64,000 bases of DNA from Micromonospora rifamycinica (GTDB lineage: Bacteria; Actinomycetota; Actinomycetes; Mycobacteriales; Micromonosporaceae): positions 3,410,001 to 3,474,000 of the forward strand of contig NZ_LT607752.1 of the NCBI RefSeq assembly GCF_900090265.1. The letters are read 5' to 3'. Every line of letters begins with the position of its first letter. The stretch's first letter is position 1. The notes beneath the pieces are model-generated. The model was not told where the DNA came from and made no database searches. It saw nothing but the letters and a program-made list of their open reading frames with translations. The position numbers and the translations under genes are program-made. Of this stretch, positions 28,970-37,717 are shown in pieces.

Positions 28970-29937
28970 CCGCAACCGGAACGGCGACCCGACCCGTCCT
29001 GTCCACCCCCCGCCGGATCGCCGGGATCGGGCTGGCGACCGCCGCCGGGGTCGGCGTGGCCGTCCAGTCCCGGATCAACGGCGAGCTGGGCGTACGCCTG
29101 GCCGACGGGATCGCCGCGGCGGTGGTCTCCTTCGGCCTCGGGCTGCTGGTGCTGCTGGTGCTGGTGCCGGCCCTGCCCGGGGGGCGACGCGGCCTGGCCG
29201 CGTTGCGTGGGTCGCTGCGCTCCGGCGCGTTGCGCCCCTGGCAGACGCTGGGCGGGGTGTGCGGGGCGCTCCTGGTCGCCACCCAGGGGCTCACCATCGG
29301 CGTGCTCGGCGTGGCGGTCTTCACCGTCGCCGTGGTCGCCGGGCAGTCGGCCAGCAGCCTGGCCGTGGACCGGGCCGGCATCGGACCGGGCGGCCGGCAG
29401 CCGGTGACCGTGGCCCGGCTGGCCGGGGCGGTGCTGACCGTGCTGGCGGTGCTGCTGGCGGTCGGTGACCGGCTCGGCGACCCGGGCACCCTGGCGCTGG
29501 CCCTGCTACCGCTGCTCGCCGGGCTGGGCCTGGCCTGGCAGCAGGCGGTCAACGGACTGGTCCGGGCGGCCTCGGGCAGCGCGCTCACCGCCACCCTGGT
29601 CAACTTCGCCGTCGGGACGGCCGCCCTGCTGGTCGCCTTCGGCGTGGAGGTGGCCGTCCGGGGTGTCCCCGGTGGTGCGTTGCCGGCCGAGCCGTGGCTC
29701 TACCTGGGTGGCCCGATCGGCATCGTGTTCATCACGGTCGCGGCGGCGATCGTCCGCTTCACCGGGGTGCTGCTGCTGGGGCTGGCCACCATCGCCGGTC
29801 AGGTGGTCGGTGCCGTCGCGCTCGACGCGGTGCTGCCGACGGCGGCGTCGCACCCGGGACCGGCCACCCTGGCCGGCGCGCTGCTCACCCTGGTGGCGGT
29901 GCTGATCGCGACGCTCGGCCCGGCACCCCGGCGCTGA
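28966..29937 (+). CDS. DMT-superfamily transporter (YdcZ/DUF606 type)
   Basis: 323 residues with about ten TM helices in two halves; each half begins with the family motif type [12 protein letters not shown] or [15 protein letters not shown] followed by a long hydrophobic helix. This is the DUF606/YdcZ branch of drug/metabolite transporters; substrate unknown. The GTG start overlaps the glpX stop (GTGA), so it is translated from the glpX mRNA. A metabolic link to gluconeogenesis is possible but only contextual. Confidence 0.87.
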   Translation: MTATGTATRPVLSTPRRIAGIGLATAAGVGVAVQSRINGELGVRLADGIAAAVVSFGLGLLVLLVLVPALPGGRRGLAALRGSLRSGALRPWQTLGGVCGALLVATQGLTIGVLGVAVFTVAVVAGQSASSLAVDRAGIGPGGRQPVTVARLAGAVLTVLAVLLAVGDRLGDPGTLALALLPLLAGLGLAWQQAVNGLVRAASGSALTATLVNFAVGTAALLVAFGVEVAVRGVPGGALPAEPWLYLGGPIGIVFITVAAAIVRFTGVLLLGLATIAGQVVGAVALDAVLPTAASHPGPATLAGALLTLVAVLIATLGPAPRR

Positions 29938-29974
29938 CCGGCGAGCCGGTGCCAGCCGACGCTGACCGGCGGCC

Positions 29975-29990
29975 GGGCGTCCCGACGCCC
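29975..29990. terminator. Weak hairpin between convergent transporter and reductase genes
   Basis: GGGCGT-CCCG-ACGCCC within a 102-base gap rich in CCGG words. Short stem; a likely but weak bidirectional terminator. Nothing else is seen in this gap. Confidence 0.35.
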
Positions 29991-30039
29991 ACCGGCCGGC
30001 AGCCCGCCGCCGACCGGCGCCCCGGCCCGGGCGGGGCGG

Positions 30040-31008
30040 TCAGCCGGCGTCGGAGGAGTGGCCGGGGAACAGGTGGGCGGCCGGGTCGATCGCGACGGCC
30101 GCGTTGTTGACCGCGGTGGCGGCCTCGCCGAAACCGGTGGCGATCAGCCGTACCTTGCCCGGGTACTCGGTGATGTCACCGGCGGCGTAGACCCTGGGCA
30201 GGCTCGTCGCCATCGCGCTGTCCACCACGATGTGCCGCCGGTCCAGCCGCAGCCCCCACTCGGCCAGCGGACCCAGGTCGGCGGTGAAGCCGAGGGCGGC
30301 GACGACCGTGTCGACCGGCAGGGTCTCCGTCGCGCCACCCCGTACGGTGATCTCGGCGGCGGTGACCGTGTCGTCGCCGTGCAGCCGGGTCACCTCGGCG
30401 TTGACCACGACCCGCACCGGCAGGGAGAGCACCCGGGCGACCGTTCCGGCGTGCGCCCGGAAGCGCTCGCGGCGGTGCACCAGGGTCACCGAACGGGCCA
30501 GCGGTTGCAGGGTCGCCGCCCAGTCGAAGGCGGAGTCACCGCCGCCGACGATCAACACGTCCCGGTCGGCCAGCGCGGCCGGGTCCGGTACGAAGTAGAC
30601 GATCCCGCCGCCGAGGAAACTGTCCGCGACCGGCAGTGGACGCGGGGTGAAGCTGCCCAGCCCGCCGGTGACCACCACCGCGCCGCAGCGCAGCTCCTCG
30701 CCGCCCGAGAGGCCGAGCACCGGCCTGCCGTCGGCGTGCGAGAGCTTCTCGGCCCGGGTGCCGAGCAGGTATTCCGGGTGGTAGGGCGCAGCCTGGGCGA
30801 CCAGGTTGGCCACCAGGTCACGGCCCTTGACGGCGGGGAAGCCGGCGACGTCGAGGATCAGCTTCTCCGGGTACATGGCGGTGATCTGCCCACCCGGCTC
30901 GGGCAGCGCGTCCACCACCGCCACCGACAGACCGCGGAAGCCCGCGTAGTAGGCGGCGAACAGCCCGGTCGGGCCTGCTCCGATCACGGCGACATCGACC
31001 TCGCGCAT
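30040..31008 (-). CDS. Thioredoxin reductase-like ferredoxin-NADP(+) reductase
   Basis: A flavoprotein passing electrons between NADPH and ferredoxin. 322 residues: FAD-binding VAVIGAGPTGLFAAYYAGF at the N-terminus, DALPEPGGQITAMYPEKLI, the NADPH site DVLIVGGGDSAFDWA near residue 155, HRRERFRAH, and the FAD-closing VYAAGDITEYPGKVRLI. It lacks the CxxC redox pair of thioredoxin reductase, which supports the YumC-type ferredoxin reductase. The ATG at 31008 starts directly before the first beta strand. The neighbouring genes do not reveal a partner ferredoxin. Confidence 0.9.
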   Translation of the reverse strand: MREVDVAVIGAGPTGLFAAYYAGFRGLSVAVVDALPEPGGQITAMYPEKLILDVAGFPAVKGRDLVANLVAQAAPYHPEYLLGTRAEKLSHADGRPVLGLSGGEELRCGAVVVTGGLGSFTPRPLPVADSFLGGGIVYFVPDPAALADRDVLIVGGGDSAFDWAATLQPLARSVTLVHRRERFRAHAGTVARVLSLPVRVVVNAEVTRLHGDDTVTAAEITVRGGATETLPVDTVVAALGFTADLGPLAEWGLRLDRRHIVVDSAMATSLPRVYAAGDITEYPGKVRLIATGFGEAATAVNNAAVAIDPAAHLFPGHSSDAG

Positions 31009-31125
31009 GGGCGTACCGTCGCTTTCCGCTGGCGATAAACGCGTGCTGATCCCGACGTTAGGCCCGCCGTCCCGATCGGGCAAGCACCGCGCGGCCCTGC
31101 CGTACGCCGGGCGGGTCGTCGACGC

Positions 31126-31779
31126 TCAGGAGTTCAGCGTGGACTCCACCCGGTACGGCCCGTACGGGTCGTGGGGGCGGCGACGCCGGAACAGGATCGC
31201 CGCGACCACCCCGCCGAGCAGCCCGAACAGGTGGCCCTGCCAGGAGATCCGCTCGTCGGTGGGGAGGATGCCGAGCAGCTGCCAGCCGTAGAGGAGACCG
31301 ACCAGCAGCACCACCGCGAAGTTCCACCAGCTGCGTTCGACGATGCCCCGGGTGAGCAGCAGGCCGAGGTAGCCGAAGATGACCCCGCTGGCCCCGACGA
31401 CCACCGAGTTGGGCGAGCCGGTGAACCAGACGCCGAGCCCGCTGACCAGGATGATGACCAGAGTGGACCAGAGGAACCGGCGGACCCCGGCGGCCAGCAC
31501 GAAGGTGCCGAGCAGGATCAGCGGAATGCTGTTGCTGTAGAGGTGGTCGAAGCCGTGGTGCAGGAACGGCGAGAAGAACACCCCGTCGAGCCCCTGGATG
31601 CGCTGCGGGATGATCCCGGCGGCCACGTCGAGCCCGAAGCCGAGCCCCTGGTCGAGGGCCTCGATGAGGAAGAGGAACGGCACCACCGCGCACATGGCGA
31701 CGAAGGCCCGGCCGAGCGACGCGTAGAACGCCTCGGTGCCGAACCGGTCGGGGTCGCCGCCCGTCGGGTGCAGGGTCAC
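31126..31779 (-). CDS. Rhomboid family intramembrane serine protease
   Basis: 217 residues, six TM helices. The catalytic serine lies in VVVGASGVIFGYLGL (GxSG) and the catalytic histidine in SWQGHLFGLLGGVVAAI; HHGFDHLYSNSIPLILLG gives the upstream conserved HxxxxHxxxN helix. It cleaves TM helices of unknown substrates within the membrane. The GTG at 31779 is preferred; an upstream start at 31869 would add a basic, non-conserved leader. A strong hairpin lies upstream, ending the transglycosylase transcript… the two genes run in the same direction. Confidence 0.93.
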   Translation of the reverse strand: MTLHPTGGDPDRFGTEAFYASLGRAFVAMCAVVPFLFLIEALDQGLGFGLDVAAGIIPQRIQGLDGVFFSPFLHHGFDHLYSNSIPLILLGTFVLAAGVRRFLWSTLVIILVSGLGVWFTGSPNSVVVGASGVIFGYLGLLLTRGIVERSWWNFAVVLLVGLLYGWQLLGILPTDERISWQGHLFGLLGGVVAAILFRRRRPHDPYGPYRVESTLNS

Positions 31780-31842
31780 CCCACCATGGCTATCAGCATT
31801 CTTCGACGACCGCCACCTCGGTCCCGCGCCACCGGGGGTACG

Positions 31843-31884
31843 ACGACGGCGGGGCGGGTGGTCGCCCACCCGCCCCGCCGTCGT
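31843..31884 (-). terminator. 19-bp perfect hairpin after the transglycosylase gene
   Basis: Arms ACGACGGCGGGGCGGGTGG (31843-31861) and their exact complement (31866-31884), loop four bases, starting nine bases past the transglycosylase stop on the minus strand. Confidence 0.85.
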
Positions 31885-31893
31885 GTCCGTCGA

Positions 31894-32589
31894 TCAGTAC
31901 CAGCCTTCGCTCTGGCTCTTGGCCCAGGCGCCGCACGGGTTGTCGTACCGGCCCTCGATGTAGCCGAGGCCCCACTTGATCTGGGTCACCGGGTTGGTCC
32001 GCCAGTCGCTGGCGATCGAGCTCATCTTGCTGCCCGGCACCGCCTGCGGGATGCCGTACGCGCCGGACGAGGAGTTGCTGGCCTTGGGGTTCCAGCCGCT
32101 CTCCTTGTTCCAGAGCTTGTCCAGGCAGGGCATCTGGTCGATCTTGAAGCCCGCCTGGAGGAGCATCGCGCAACCGGTCTTGCGGTGCCCGCTGTACGAG
32201 CTGCACGACGCGGGGACCGGGCCGGCGTATGCCTTGATCTTCCCGTCCTCCGCCTTGGCCTTGGCCTCGGCCTCGCGCTCCTTCTTCCGCGACGCGGCGG
32301 CGGCCTCGGCGGCCTTGGCCCGCTGGGCGGCCTCCTTGGCCGCCGCGGCGGCCCGCAGCCTCGCCTGGTACTCGGCGGCCCGCTGCTTGGCGGACTCCCG
32401 CCGGTGGTCGGCCTGCCGGTCACGCTGGTAGTCGTACTCGGCCTGGTCGACCTGGAGGCCGACCTGTGCGGTCAGGCCCTGTTGCTGGGTTTCCCGGTCT
32501 TCGCCCAGATAGAAACCGCCGGCGACGCCCACGGAGAGCAGCGCGACAGCGGCCGTACGGGCACCGAACCGGCTCCACAGCCGACTCAC
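31894..32589 (-). CDS. Secreted lytic transglycosylase-like protein with coiled coil
   Basis: 231 residues. Short basic N-terminus, an export helix (AAVALLSVGVAGGFYLG), a charged Lys/Ala/Glu coiled coil of about 75 residues, and a C-terminal transglycosylase domain: CLDKLWNKESGWNPKASN holds the catalytic glutamate near residue 160, followed by GAYGIPQAVPGSKM and IKWGLGYIEGRYDNPCGAW. It should cut peptidoglycan glycan strands outside the cell. The GTG at 32589 has a GAAGGGA ribosome site. A CRP-like operator lies 226 bases upstream in a 286-base leader, recalling cAMP control of muralytic enzymes in other actinobacteria. Confidence 0.9.
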   Translation of the reverse strand: MSRLWSRFGARTAAVALLSVGVAGGFYLGEDRETQQQGLTAQVGLQVDQAEYDYQRDRQADHRRESAKQRAAEYQARLRAAAAAKEAAQRAKAAEAAAASRKKEREAEAKAKAEDGKIKAYAGPVPASCSSYSGHRKTGCAMLLQAGFKIDQMPCLDKLWNKESGWNPKASNSSSGAYGIPQAVPGSKMSSIASDWRTNPVTQIKWGLGYIEGRYDNPCGAWAKSQSEGWY

Positions 32590-32814
32590 GTAGTGTCCCT
32601 TCGTCGGGGGCAAGGGCGCGACGCGGACCGGCCCGAACGGGCGCGGCCGTGCCACGAGCGCCCCGACCTGAGCCGGTCGCCACCGACGTACCGGCGGCGG
32701 GGCGGCGGGGCCGTCCAAGGAGGGGACGGACGGTCGCCGACCACCGCGCCGGGACGTGGGCGCTCGATGGACACCATTGCGCACAGTGAGGCAGTTGGGA
32801 AACCCACCCGTAGA

Positions 32815-32834
32815 TTTGTGATTTGCGCCACAAA
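32815..32834. promoter_or_regulatory. CRP-like operator upstream of the transglycosylase gene
   Basis: TTTGTG-ATTTGCGC-CACAAA is a perfect 6-bp inverted repeat with eight-base spacing and fits the CRP consensus TGTGA-N6-TCACA at nine of ten positions on either strand. It lies in an AT-richer island between phoH2 and the transglycosylase gene. The remaining 225 bases of leader show no ydaO-type c-di-AMP riboswitch core. Binding is inferred only. Confidence 0.55.
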
Positions 32835-32875
32835 GTGAATGTGGACGATGGGGGCGGACCCCGCCGCCGGACGAC

Positions 32876-34291
32876 TCAGCCCGGAATGTCCTCCAACAGA
32901 TCCGTCACCATCGCGGCGATCGGGGATCGCTCGGACCGGTTCAGCGTGACGTGCGCGAAGAGCGGGTGGCCCTTCAACGCCTCGATCACCGCGGTCACCC
33001 CGTCGTGCCGCCCCACCCGCAGGTTGTCCCGCTGGGCCACGTCGTGGGTGAGCACCACCCGCGACCCCTGCCCGATCCGGGACAGCACGGTGAGCAGCAC
33101 GCCCCGCTCCAACGACTGCGCCTCGTCGACGATGACGAAGGCGTCGTGCAGGCTCCGGCCCCGGATGTGGGTCAGCGGAAGGACCTCCAGGATGCCCCGG
33201 GAGGTGACCTCCTCCAGCACGTTCTCGTGCACCACCGCGCCGAGAGTGTCGAAGACGGCCTGCGCCCAGGGCGACATCTTCTCCGACTCCGAGCCGGGCA
33301 GGTAGCCCAGCTCCTGGCCGCCGACGGCGTAGAGCGGCCGGAAGACCACCACCTTCTTGTGCCGGCGGCGCTCCATCACCGCCTCCAGCCCGGCGCAGAG
33401 CGCCAGCGCCGACTTTCCGGTGCCGGCCCGGCCGCCGAGCGACACGATCCCGATCGACTCGTCCAGCAGCAGGTCCAGGGCGATCCGCTGTTCGGCCGAC
33501 CGGCCGTGCACGCCGAACGCCTCCCGGTCACCCCGGACCAGCCGGACCGTCTTGTCGGGCAGCACCCGGCCCAGCGCCGAACCCCGGGTGGAGTGCAGCA
33601 CCAGGCCGGTGTGGCAGGACAGCCCGGCGGCGGCGTCCAGGTCCAGGCAGTCGCCGGCGTAGAGCCGGCCGATGTCGTCGTCGCCCAACTCCAGCTCGGC
33701 CATCCCCGTCCAGGTCGGGTCACTGGCCTGGCCGTGCCGGTACTCGTCGGCCCGCAGCCCGACCGAGGCGGCCTTGACCCGCAACGGCATGTCCTTGCTG
33801 ACCAGGGTCACCTCCCGCCCCTCGGCGGCCAGGTTGAGCGCCACCGACAGGATCCGGGCGTCGTTGGACTCGTTGCGGAAACCCGGGGGCAGGACGCCGT
33901 CGTCCGAGTGGTTGAGCTCGACCTTCAGGGTGCCGCCGGACTCGTTGGCGGGCACCGGGTGGTCCAGTCGACCGTGCCGGACCCGCAGCTCGTCGAGCAT
34001 GCGCAGGGACTGGCGGGCGAACCAGCCCAGCTCCGGGTGGTGCCGTTTGCCCTCCAGCTCCGAGATCACCACGAGGGGCAGGACCACCTCGTGCTCGGCG
34101 AAGCGGTGGAAGGCCGCCGGGTCGGAGAGGAGTACGGACGTGTCCAGGACGAATACCTGGCCGGCTGGACCGGGCTCCTCGGGGCCGGGCGGAGCGGCGG
34201 CCGTGGCGCGGCGGCTCCGGGTGGATCGGCGGGTCGTGGCAGTCGCGGCCGGGATCTGGTCGACACCGGCGGGCGTACGGCGAGTCGTCAC
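32876..34291 (-). CDS. phoH2: PhoH2-type PIN-PhoH ATPase/RNase
   Basis: A fusion of a PIN ribonuclease domain and a PhoH helicase-like ATPase, reported in mycobacteria as an RNA-unwinding RNase. 471 residues from the GTG at 34291. A basic low-complexity leader of about 50 residues comes first; PIN motifs are [18 protein letters not shown] and [15 protein letters not shown]; the PhoH domain has [16 protein letters not shown] (Walker A, near 325) and [13 protein letters not shown] (Walker B). GGAG seven bases before this GTG favours it over the ATG at 34315. M. tuberculosis Rv1095 is the counterpart in similar surroundings. No separate antitoxin gene is seen. Confidence 0.93.
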   Translation of the reverse strand: MTTRRTPAGVDQIPAATATTRRSTRSRRATAAAPPGPEEPGPAGQVFVLDTSVLLSDPAAFHRFAEHEVVLPLVVISELEGKRHHPELGWFARQSLRMLDELRVRHGRLDHPVPANESGGTLKVELNHSDDGVLPPGFRNESNDARILSVALNLAAEGREVTLVSKDMPLRVKAASVGLRADEYRHGQASDPTWTGMAELELGDDDIGRLYAGDCLDLDAAAGLSCHTGLVLHSTRGSALGRVLPDKTVRLVRGDREAFGVHGRSAEQRIALDLLLDESIGIVSLGGRAGTGKSALALCAGLEAVMERRRHKKVVVFRPLYAVGGQELGYLPGSESEKMSPWAQAVFDTLGAVVHENVLEEVTSRGILEVLPLTHIRGRSLHDAFVIVDEAQSLERGVLLTVLSRIGQGSRVVLTHDVAQRDNLRVGRHDGVTAVIEALKGHPLFAHVTLNRSERSPIAAMVTDLLEDIPG

Positions 34292-34512
34292 AGGCCTGCT
34301 CCGACGGACGGGCATCCGCCGTCCGCGTTCCGCCTCCTCCGGTGCCCGGGGACACGGGGTCGGATGCGGAACCCCGTGCGCGAGGTCGCAGATCCGGGCG
34401 GGCCGGCTGACCCGGGAGAACCCCGTGCCATGCCTAGACGCTAGCGGCGCCGGGCCGCCTCGGCTAGAGGGCGGACGAGGATCTCCCCGGGTGGGTGGTG
34501 GCCGGCGGCGGA

Positions 34513-34551
34513 CCGGCCGGGATGCCTGCCCCCTGCGCGCATCCCGGCCGG
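34513..34551 (-). terminator. 13-bp perfect hairpin in the phoH2 upstream gap
   Basis: CCGGCCGGGATGC (34513-34525) and GCATCCCGGCCGG (34539-34551). It lies past the end of the small gene at 34693 and is its likely terminator. The 401-base gap 34292-34692 also holds degenerate GACGCGG-containing repeats (about 34560-34660) and a probable phoH2 promoter (TAGCGT, 34443-34438); no gene is seen. Confidence 0.75.
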
Positions 34552-34692
34552 TGGCACCGCGCGTCAGCGGTCCGACGCGGCCCCGGCACACGCGCCGACG
34601 GCTCGACGCGGTCCCTGGCACCGCGTGGTCTGACGCGGTTCCGCCGGTCCGCGCCCACCGGGGACGGCGTACCGACGGGAGTCGACCCCCGG

Positions 34693-35058
34693 TCAGCCGG
34701 ACCGGCGGACCAGGGTGCCGGCCGGGCGCTGCCCACCGGTGGGTGGTCCCGGCACGGCGGCGAACGAGGAGCCCGTGTAGGTGGTGCCCTGGCGCACCGC
34801 CGACGAGGCGTGCGGCGGCGGCAGCGGGGCGGGAAGCCCGGCGGGCGGCGGTGCCACCGGGACGGCCAGGGCCGAGGCGAGCACGGCCCGGGCTTCGCGT
34901 CGACGCCGGTTCCAGGCACCCCGGTCACCGTCGAAGTAGCCCTGCCGGTAGCCGAAGCGGTACCCGACCCGGTAGCTGAGCTGGCCGTGCAGCCGACCGG
35001 CCGCGTAGCTGGCCGCGCCCAGGACGAGCACGAGGAACAGCGCGAGGAGCGGGCTCAT
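34693..35058 (-). CDS. Small membrane protein of unknown function
   Basis: 121 residues. An N-terminal TM helix ([18 protein letters not shown]) is followed by a tyrosine/arginine/glycine segment ([19 protein letters not shown]), a basic helix and a proline/glycine-rich tail. The YxxGY pattern is a tandem of a short motif. Not recognised. The ATG at 35058 follows the stop of the 35090 gene after 31 bases, so both are likely in one operon facing away from the XRE regulator. Confidence 0.7.
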   Translation of the reverse strand: MSPLLALFLVLVLGAASYAAGRLHGQLSYRVGYRFGYRQGYFDGDRGAWNRRRREARAVLASALAVPVAPPPAGLPAPLPPPHASSAVRQGTTYTGSSFAAVPGPPTGGQRPAGTLVRRSG

Positions 35059-35089
35059 CGGGCGGCTCCGGCACGTCGCACCGGCCGGG

Positions 35090-35437
35090 TCACCGTTCCT
35101 CCGGCCCGGCCGGACCCGGATCGACGACCAGCAACCGTTCCAGGTCCTCGGTGCTGACCTCCTCGACCAGTTCGACGCTGATCCGGCAGCCGTCCAGCAC
35201 CACCTCGGCCATCGAGGAACGCCGGATCTCGCCGCCGACGTCGTAGACGCGGACGCTCATCTCCGGGCAGCCGAGGTGGGTCCGCCAGGCGTTCCACTCG
35301 TCCCGGTCGCCGACGCTCAGCGACAGGTAGCGGCAACCCCGGGCGAGGTAGAGCCGCCAGGGTGCGCTCAGCCCCGCGGCGACCCCCTCGGCGATCAGGC
35401 CGAAGGCCTGGGCACGGGTCGCTAGTTCGGTCACCAC
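35090..35437 (-). CDS. Conserved-looking small protein of unknown function, divergent from XRE regulator
   Basis: 115 residues, soluble, no signal peptide. The N-terminal half is helical (TRAQAFGLIAEGVAAGLSAP) and carries YLARGCRYLSLSVGDRDEWNAW; the C-terminal half is beta-rich and acidic (ISVELVEEVSTEDLERLL). Two GTG codons in a row start it, with GAGGGGGG just upstream. Family not recognised. Its promoter faces that of the XRE gene across about 260 bases containing a CGTCCGG/CCGGACG hairpin (35537-35554) and several GTGAC words, so the two may be co-regulated. Confidence 0.7.
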   Translation of the reverse strand: MVTELATRAQAFGLIAEGVAAGLSAPWRLYLARGCRYLSLSVGDRDEWNAWRTHLGCPEMSVRVYDVGGEIRRSSMAEVVLDGCRISVELVEEVSTEDLERLLVVDPGPAGPEER

Positions 35438-35687
35438 ACCCCCCTCGCACCGGGGGCGTGACGCATGTGAGCACTGATCGTCTCAAGCACGTGACACACC
35501 GTAGATTGTCCCATGAGCGTGACAGTATCAGCTTTTCGTCCGGTTTCCCGGACGTGCGGATGTGGCTATTATGCCCAGGTAAGACCGGCCGAGAACGGGC
35601 ACGGACCTCGAACGGACCCCACCGCGAGGCCGTCTCATATGCGTGACAAAGATCCGCCCCGGGCAGGCTGGACGAGCGCTGCGGTCG

Positions 35688-35704
35688 TACCGTCACAGGG
35701 TGAC
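35688..35704 (+). promoter_or_regulatory. Leaderless promoter and palindrome at the XRE gene start
   Basis: TACCGT at 35688-35693 lies six bases before the GTG at 35700. The 13-bp palindrome GTCAC-AGG-GTGAC (35692-35704) overlaps both the -10 box and the start codon, a good position for autoregulation. A second -10-like TATTAT is at 35567-35572. Confidence 0.45.
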
Positions 35705-36140
35705 CGAGACCGCCCCCGCCCGGAAGATCGCATTCGCCACCTTCGTTCGTCGAGCGCTCGACGACGCCCGGGCGATGCGGGCCTGGACCGGCACCGAGGT
35801 CTCCCGACGGACCGGTGTCTCCCGGCAGACGATCAACCGGTGGGTCCGCGGCGACTGGGCCAGCGACCCGGAGGCGGAACGGGTGGTGGCCTTCTGCGAG
35901 GGGCTGGGCCTCAACCCCGCCGCCGCCTTCGCCGCCCTCGGCTGGGACCGGGCCGCGGCCCCCCGGAACGCCGCCGGCACCCCGCCGATGGACCCGGACG
36001 TCGAGGCGCTGCTGCGCCGGCTGGTCGATCCGGCGGTCTCGGACGCGGAGAAGTTCCACATTCGAGAAACCATCCGTTATCTCGCATACCGCCCGACTCT
36101 CCCGCTGGATGCCCGGACCGGTGGAGAGCGGGCCGGGTAG
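35700..36140 (+). CDS. XRE-family helix-turn-helix regulator
   Basis: 146 residues from the GTG at 35700. The helix-turn-helix is GTEVSRRTGVSRQTINRWVR at about residues 34-53, preceded by FVRRALDDARAMRAW; the C-terminal half includes AAAFAALGWDRAAA and a helical segment (DAEKFHIRETIRYLAYRP) that may dimerise. No peptidase or sensor domain. The gene stands between small unknown genes that are candidates for its regulon. The start is set by the -10 box six bases upstream. Confidence 0.87.
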   Translation: MTETAPARKIAFATFVRRALDDARAMRAWTGTEVSRRTGVSRQTINRWVRGDWASDPEAERVVAFCEGLGLNPAAAFAALGWDRAAAPRNAAGTPPMDPDVEALLRRLVDPAVSDAEKFHIRETIRYLAYRPTLPLDARTGGERAG

Positions 36141-36302
36141 TTCCTCAGATGGCGAAAGAACGCCGGATCGGACCTGATCGTTTCGCTCCGGGGCCGCGAC
36201 GGGCCCGCTAGCGTCCGTATTCGTACTGCTTGGGCTCGTCGTCGGCGGGGGGACGGGACAAGGCCGGAATCAGCCCTGCGGGACAGAAGGAGGGGTCTGT
36301 CC

Positions 36303-36656
36303 GTGACCCTGAAATGGTGGGCAGTGCTGGTCGCAGCCGTCTCCCTGACCGCATGCGTGACCGCGAACCTGGTGGTCGGGATCGGGGCGGGCGGGCAGAT
36401 TCCCCTGGTCGTCAACCTCTTCGCCCTCACCGTCGCCGGCACGGCCGTCGTCCTGGCGGTGGTCGCCGCCCTGCACGACCGGCTCGACGACCGGATCAGC
36501 GCGCTCACCGAGTTCCTGGTGGCACGGCTCGACGAGATCGACGACCGCACCGGCGACCGGAACACCGGCTTCGTCGAGGGTTACCTGCTCAACCAGGATC
36601 GACCGGCCACAGTGGTGCCGTTGGGACGGCCCCGACGGGGTGCCGCCGAGCGCTGA
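36303..36656 (+). CDS. Small two-helix membrane protein of unknown function
   Basis: 117 residues with two TM helices (WWAVLVAAVSLTACVTANLVV and FALTVAGTAVVLAVVAALH), then an amphipathic coiled-coil stretch (RLDDRISALTEFLVARLDEI) and a basic tail. A strong AGAAGGAGGGG ribosome site eight bases before the GTG supports expression. The cysteine in the first helix does not form a proper lipobox. Not recognised; co-directional with the XRE gene 160 bases upstream. Confidence 0.75.
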   Translation: MTLKWWAVLVAAVSLTACVTANLVVGIGAGGQIPLVVNLFALTVAGTAVVLAVVAALHDRLDDRISALTEFLVARLDEIDDRTGDRNTGFVEGYLLNQDRPATVVPLGRPRRGAAER

Positions 36657-36746
36657 GGATCATTCGCGGACAGCACGGCACTGCGCTGTCAAGAAGCCAC
36701 GCCGAAGCCACGAATCCGTCACCGGCCCCGGGGTACGCTTTCGCGC

Positions 36747-37571
36747 GTGCCGCCGTTGAATCTGGGTTCCCAGCAGCCGCAGACCCCGCTGGATGCTGAG
36801 CACGCCTGGCGTACCACCGCCGAGCGGGCCGCCGACACCGTCTTCTTCTTCGACTTCGACGGCACCCTCGCGCCGGTCGACGACGACCCCACCGCGGTAC
36901 GCCCCGCGCCGAAGGTGCTCGCCGCGCTGGAGGCCCTCGCCCCGGTGGTGCAGCGGGTGGCGATCGTCTCCGCACGCCCCGTCGACTTCCTCCGTGACCA
37001 CCTCGGCGGCCTCACCGGGATCGACCTCTACGGGCTCTACGGGCTGGAGCACAGCCACTCCGGCGGCGAGACGGTGACCGAGCCCGCCGCGCTGCCCTGG
37101 GTGCCGACCATGGCCGAACTGGCCGACCTGGCCCGCACCGAACTGCCCGCCGGGGCGCTGGTGGAGTTCAAACGGCTCAGCGTTGCGCTGCACTGGCGTA
37201 CCGCGCAGCAACTCGGCCCGGCGGTCGAGCGGTGGGGCCGCGCGCAGGCCGAACGGCTCGGGCTGCGGGTGCAGGCCGGGCGGATGGTGCTGGAGCTCAA
37301 GCCCCCCGTCGACCGGGACAAGGGCCTCGTCATCGGCGAGGTGGTCCGGGACGCGGGCGGCGCCTGGTACTTCGGCGACGACGTCTCCGACATCAAGGCG
37401 TTCGCGGCGCTGCGCGCCCGGTCCGCCGCCGACCCGGCGTTCCTCGGGGTCTGCGTGGCGGTGGCCAACCCCGAGACCGGTCATGAGGTCGCCGAGGCCG
37501 CCGACCTCACCATCGACTCCCCCGCCGCGCTGGGCGACTTCCTGACCCGTGCCCTGCACCACCTCACCTGA
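36747..37571 (+). CDS. otsB: Trehalose-6-phosphate phosphatase
   Basis: HAD-superfamily phosphatase making trehalose from trehalose 6-phosphate. 274 residues. Motif I FFFDFDGTLAPVDDDP near residue 32, the substrate region GLYGLEHSHSGGE, ALHWRTAQQLG, MVLELKPPVDRDKGLV (motif III lysine), and YFGDDVSDIKAF (motif IV). A TACGCT -10 box seven bases before the GTG suggests a leaderless mRNA. No otsA is in the window. It converges on uppS across a tandem repeat. Confidence 0.95.
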   Translation: MPPLNLGSQQPQTPLDAEHAWRTTAERAADTVFFFDFDGTLAPVDDDPTAVRPAPKVLAALEALAPVVQRVAIVSARPVDFLRDHLGGLTGIDLYGLYGLEHSHSGGETVTEPAALPWVPTMAELADLARTELPAGALVEFKRLSVALHWRTAQQLGPAVERWGRAQAERLGLRVQAGRMVLELKPPVDRDKGLVIGEVVRDAGGAWYFGDDVSDIKAFAALRARSAADPAFLGVCVAVANPETGHEVAEAADLTIDSPAALGDFLTRALHHLT

Positions 37572-37580
37572 CCGGGAGCC

Positions 37581-37717
37581 GACCGCCGCTGCGGCTCGGA
37601 CCCCGTAACGGCGTTGCCGGAGTGCCGACGGCGCTGCGGTTCAGGCCCCGTTAGCGGCGTTCCCGGATGCCCGACCGGCGCTGCGGCTCAGGCCCCGTAA
37701 CGGCGTTGCCGGGTGCC
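37581..37717. repeat. Triplicated 46-bp unit running into the 3' end of uppS
   Basis: Units at 37581-37626, 37627-37672 and 37673-37717 share GCTGCGGCTCAGGCCCCGTA-like cores with a few differences each. The third unit contains the last nine or so codons and the TGA of uppS (37688-37690), so the end of the gene appears copied twice into the intergenic space towards otsB. Confidence 0.88.

Noticed and set aside
32590..32814. Possible ydaO (c-di-AMP) riboswitch in the transglycosylase leader, by analogy with rpfA
   Set aside because: The conserved core words (such as CAGCTAAC) are absent when read towards the gene.
16960..35500. Shared 13-mer ACGTGACACACCG upstream of ppc (about 16963) and near 35490
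   Set aside because: Only two occurrences in different contexts; too short to exclude chance at this GC content.
35513..36211. Open frame starting at an ATG five bases after TAGATT
   Set aside because: Promoter-like start, but the protein is low-complexity and overlaps the XRE gene in another frame; the box may instead serve the XRE transcript.
36337..36370. Possible lipobox in the small protein at 36303 (SLTACV)
   Set aside because: The cysteine lies within a TM helix without the small residues and spacing of a lipoprotein signal.
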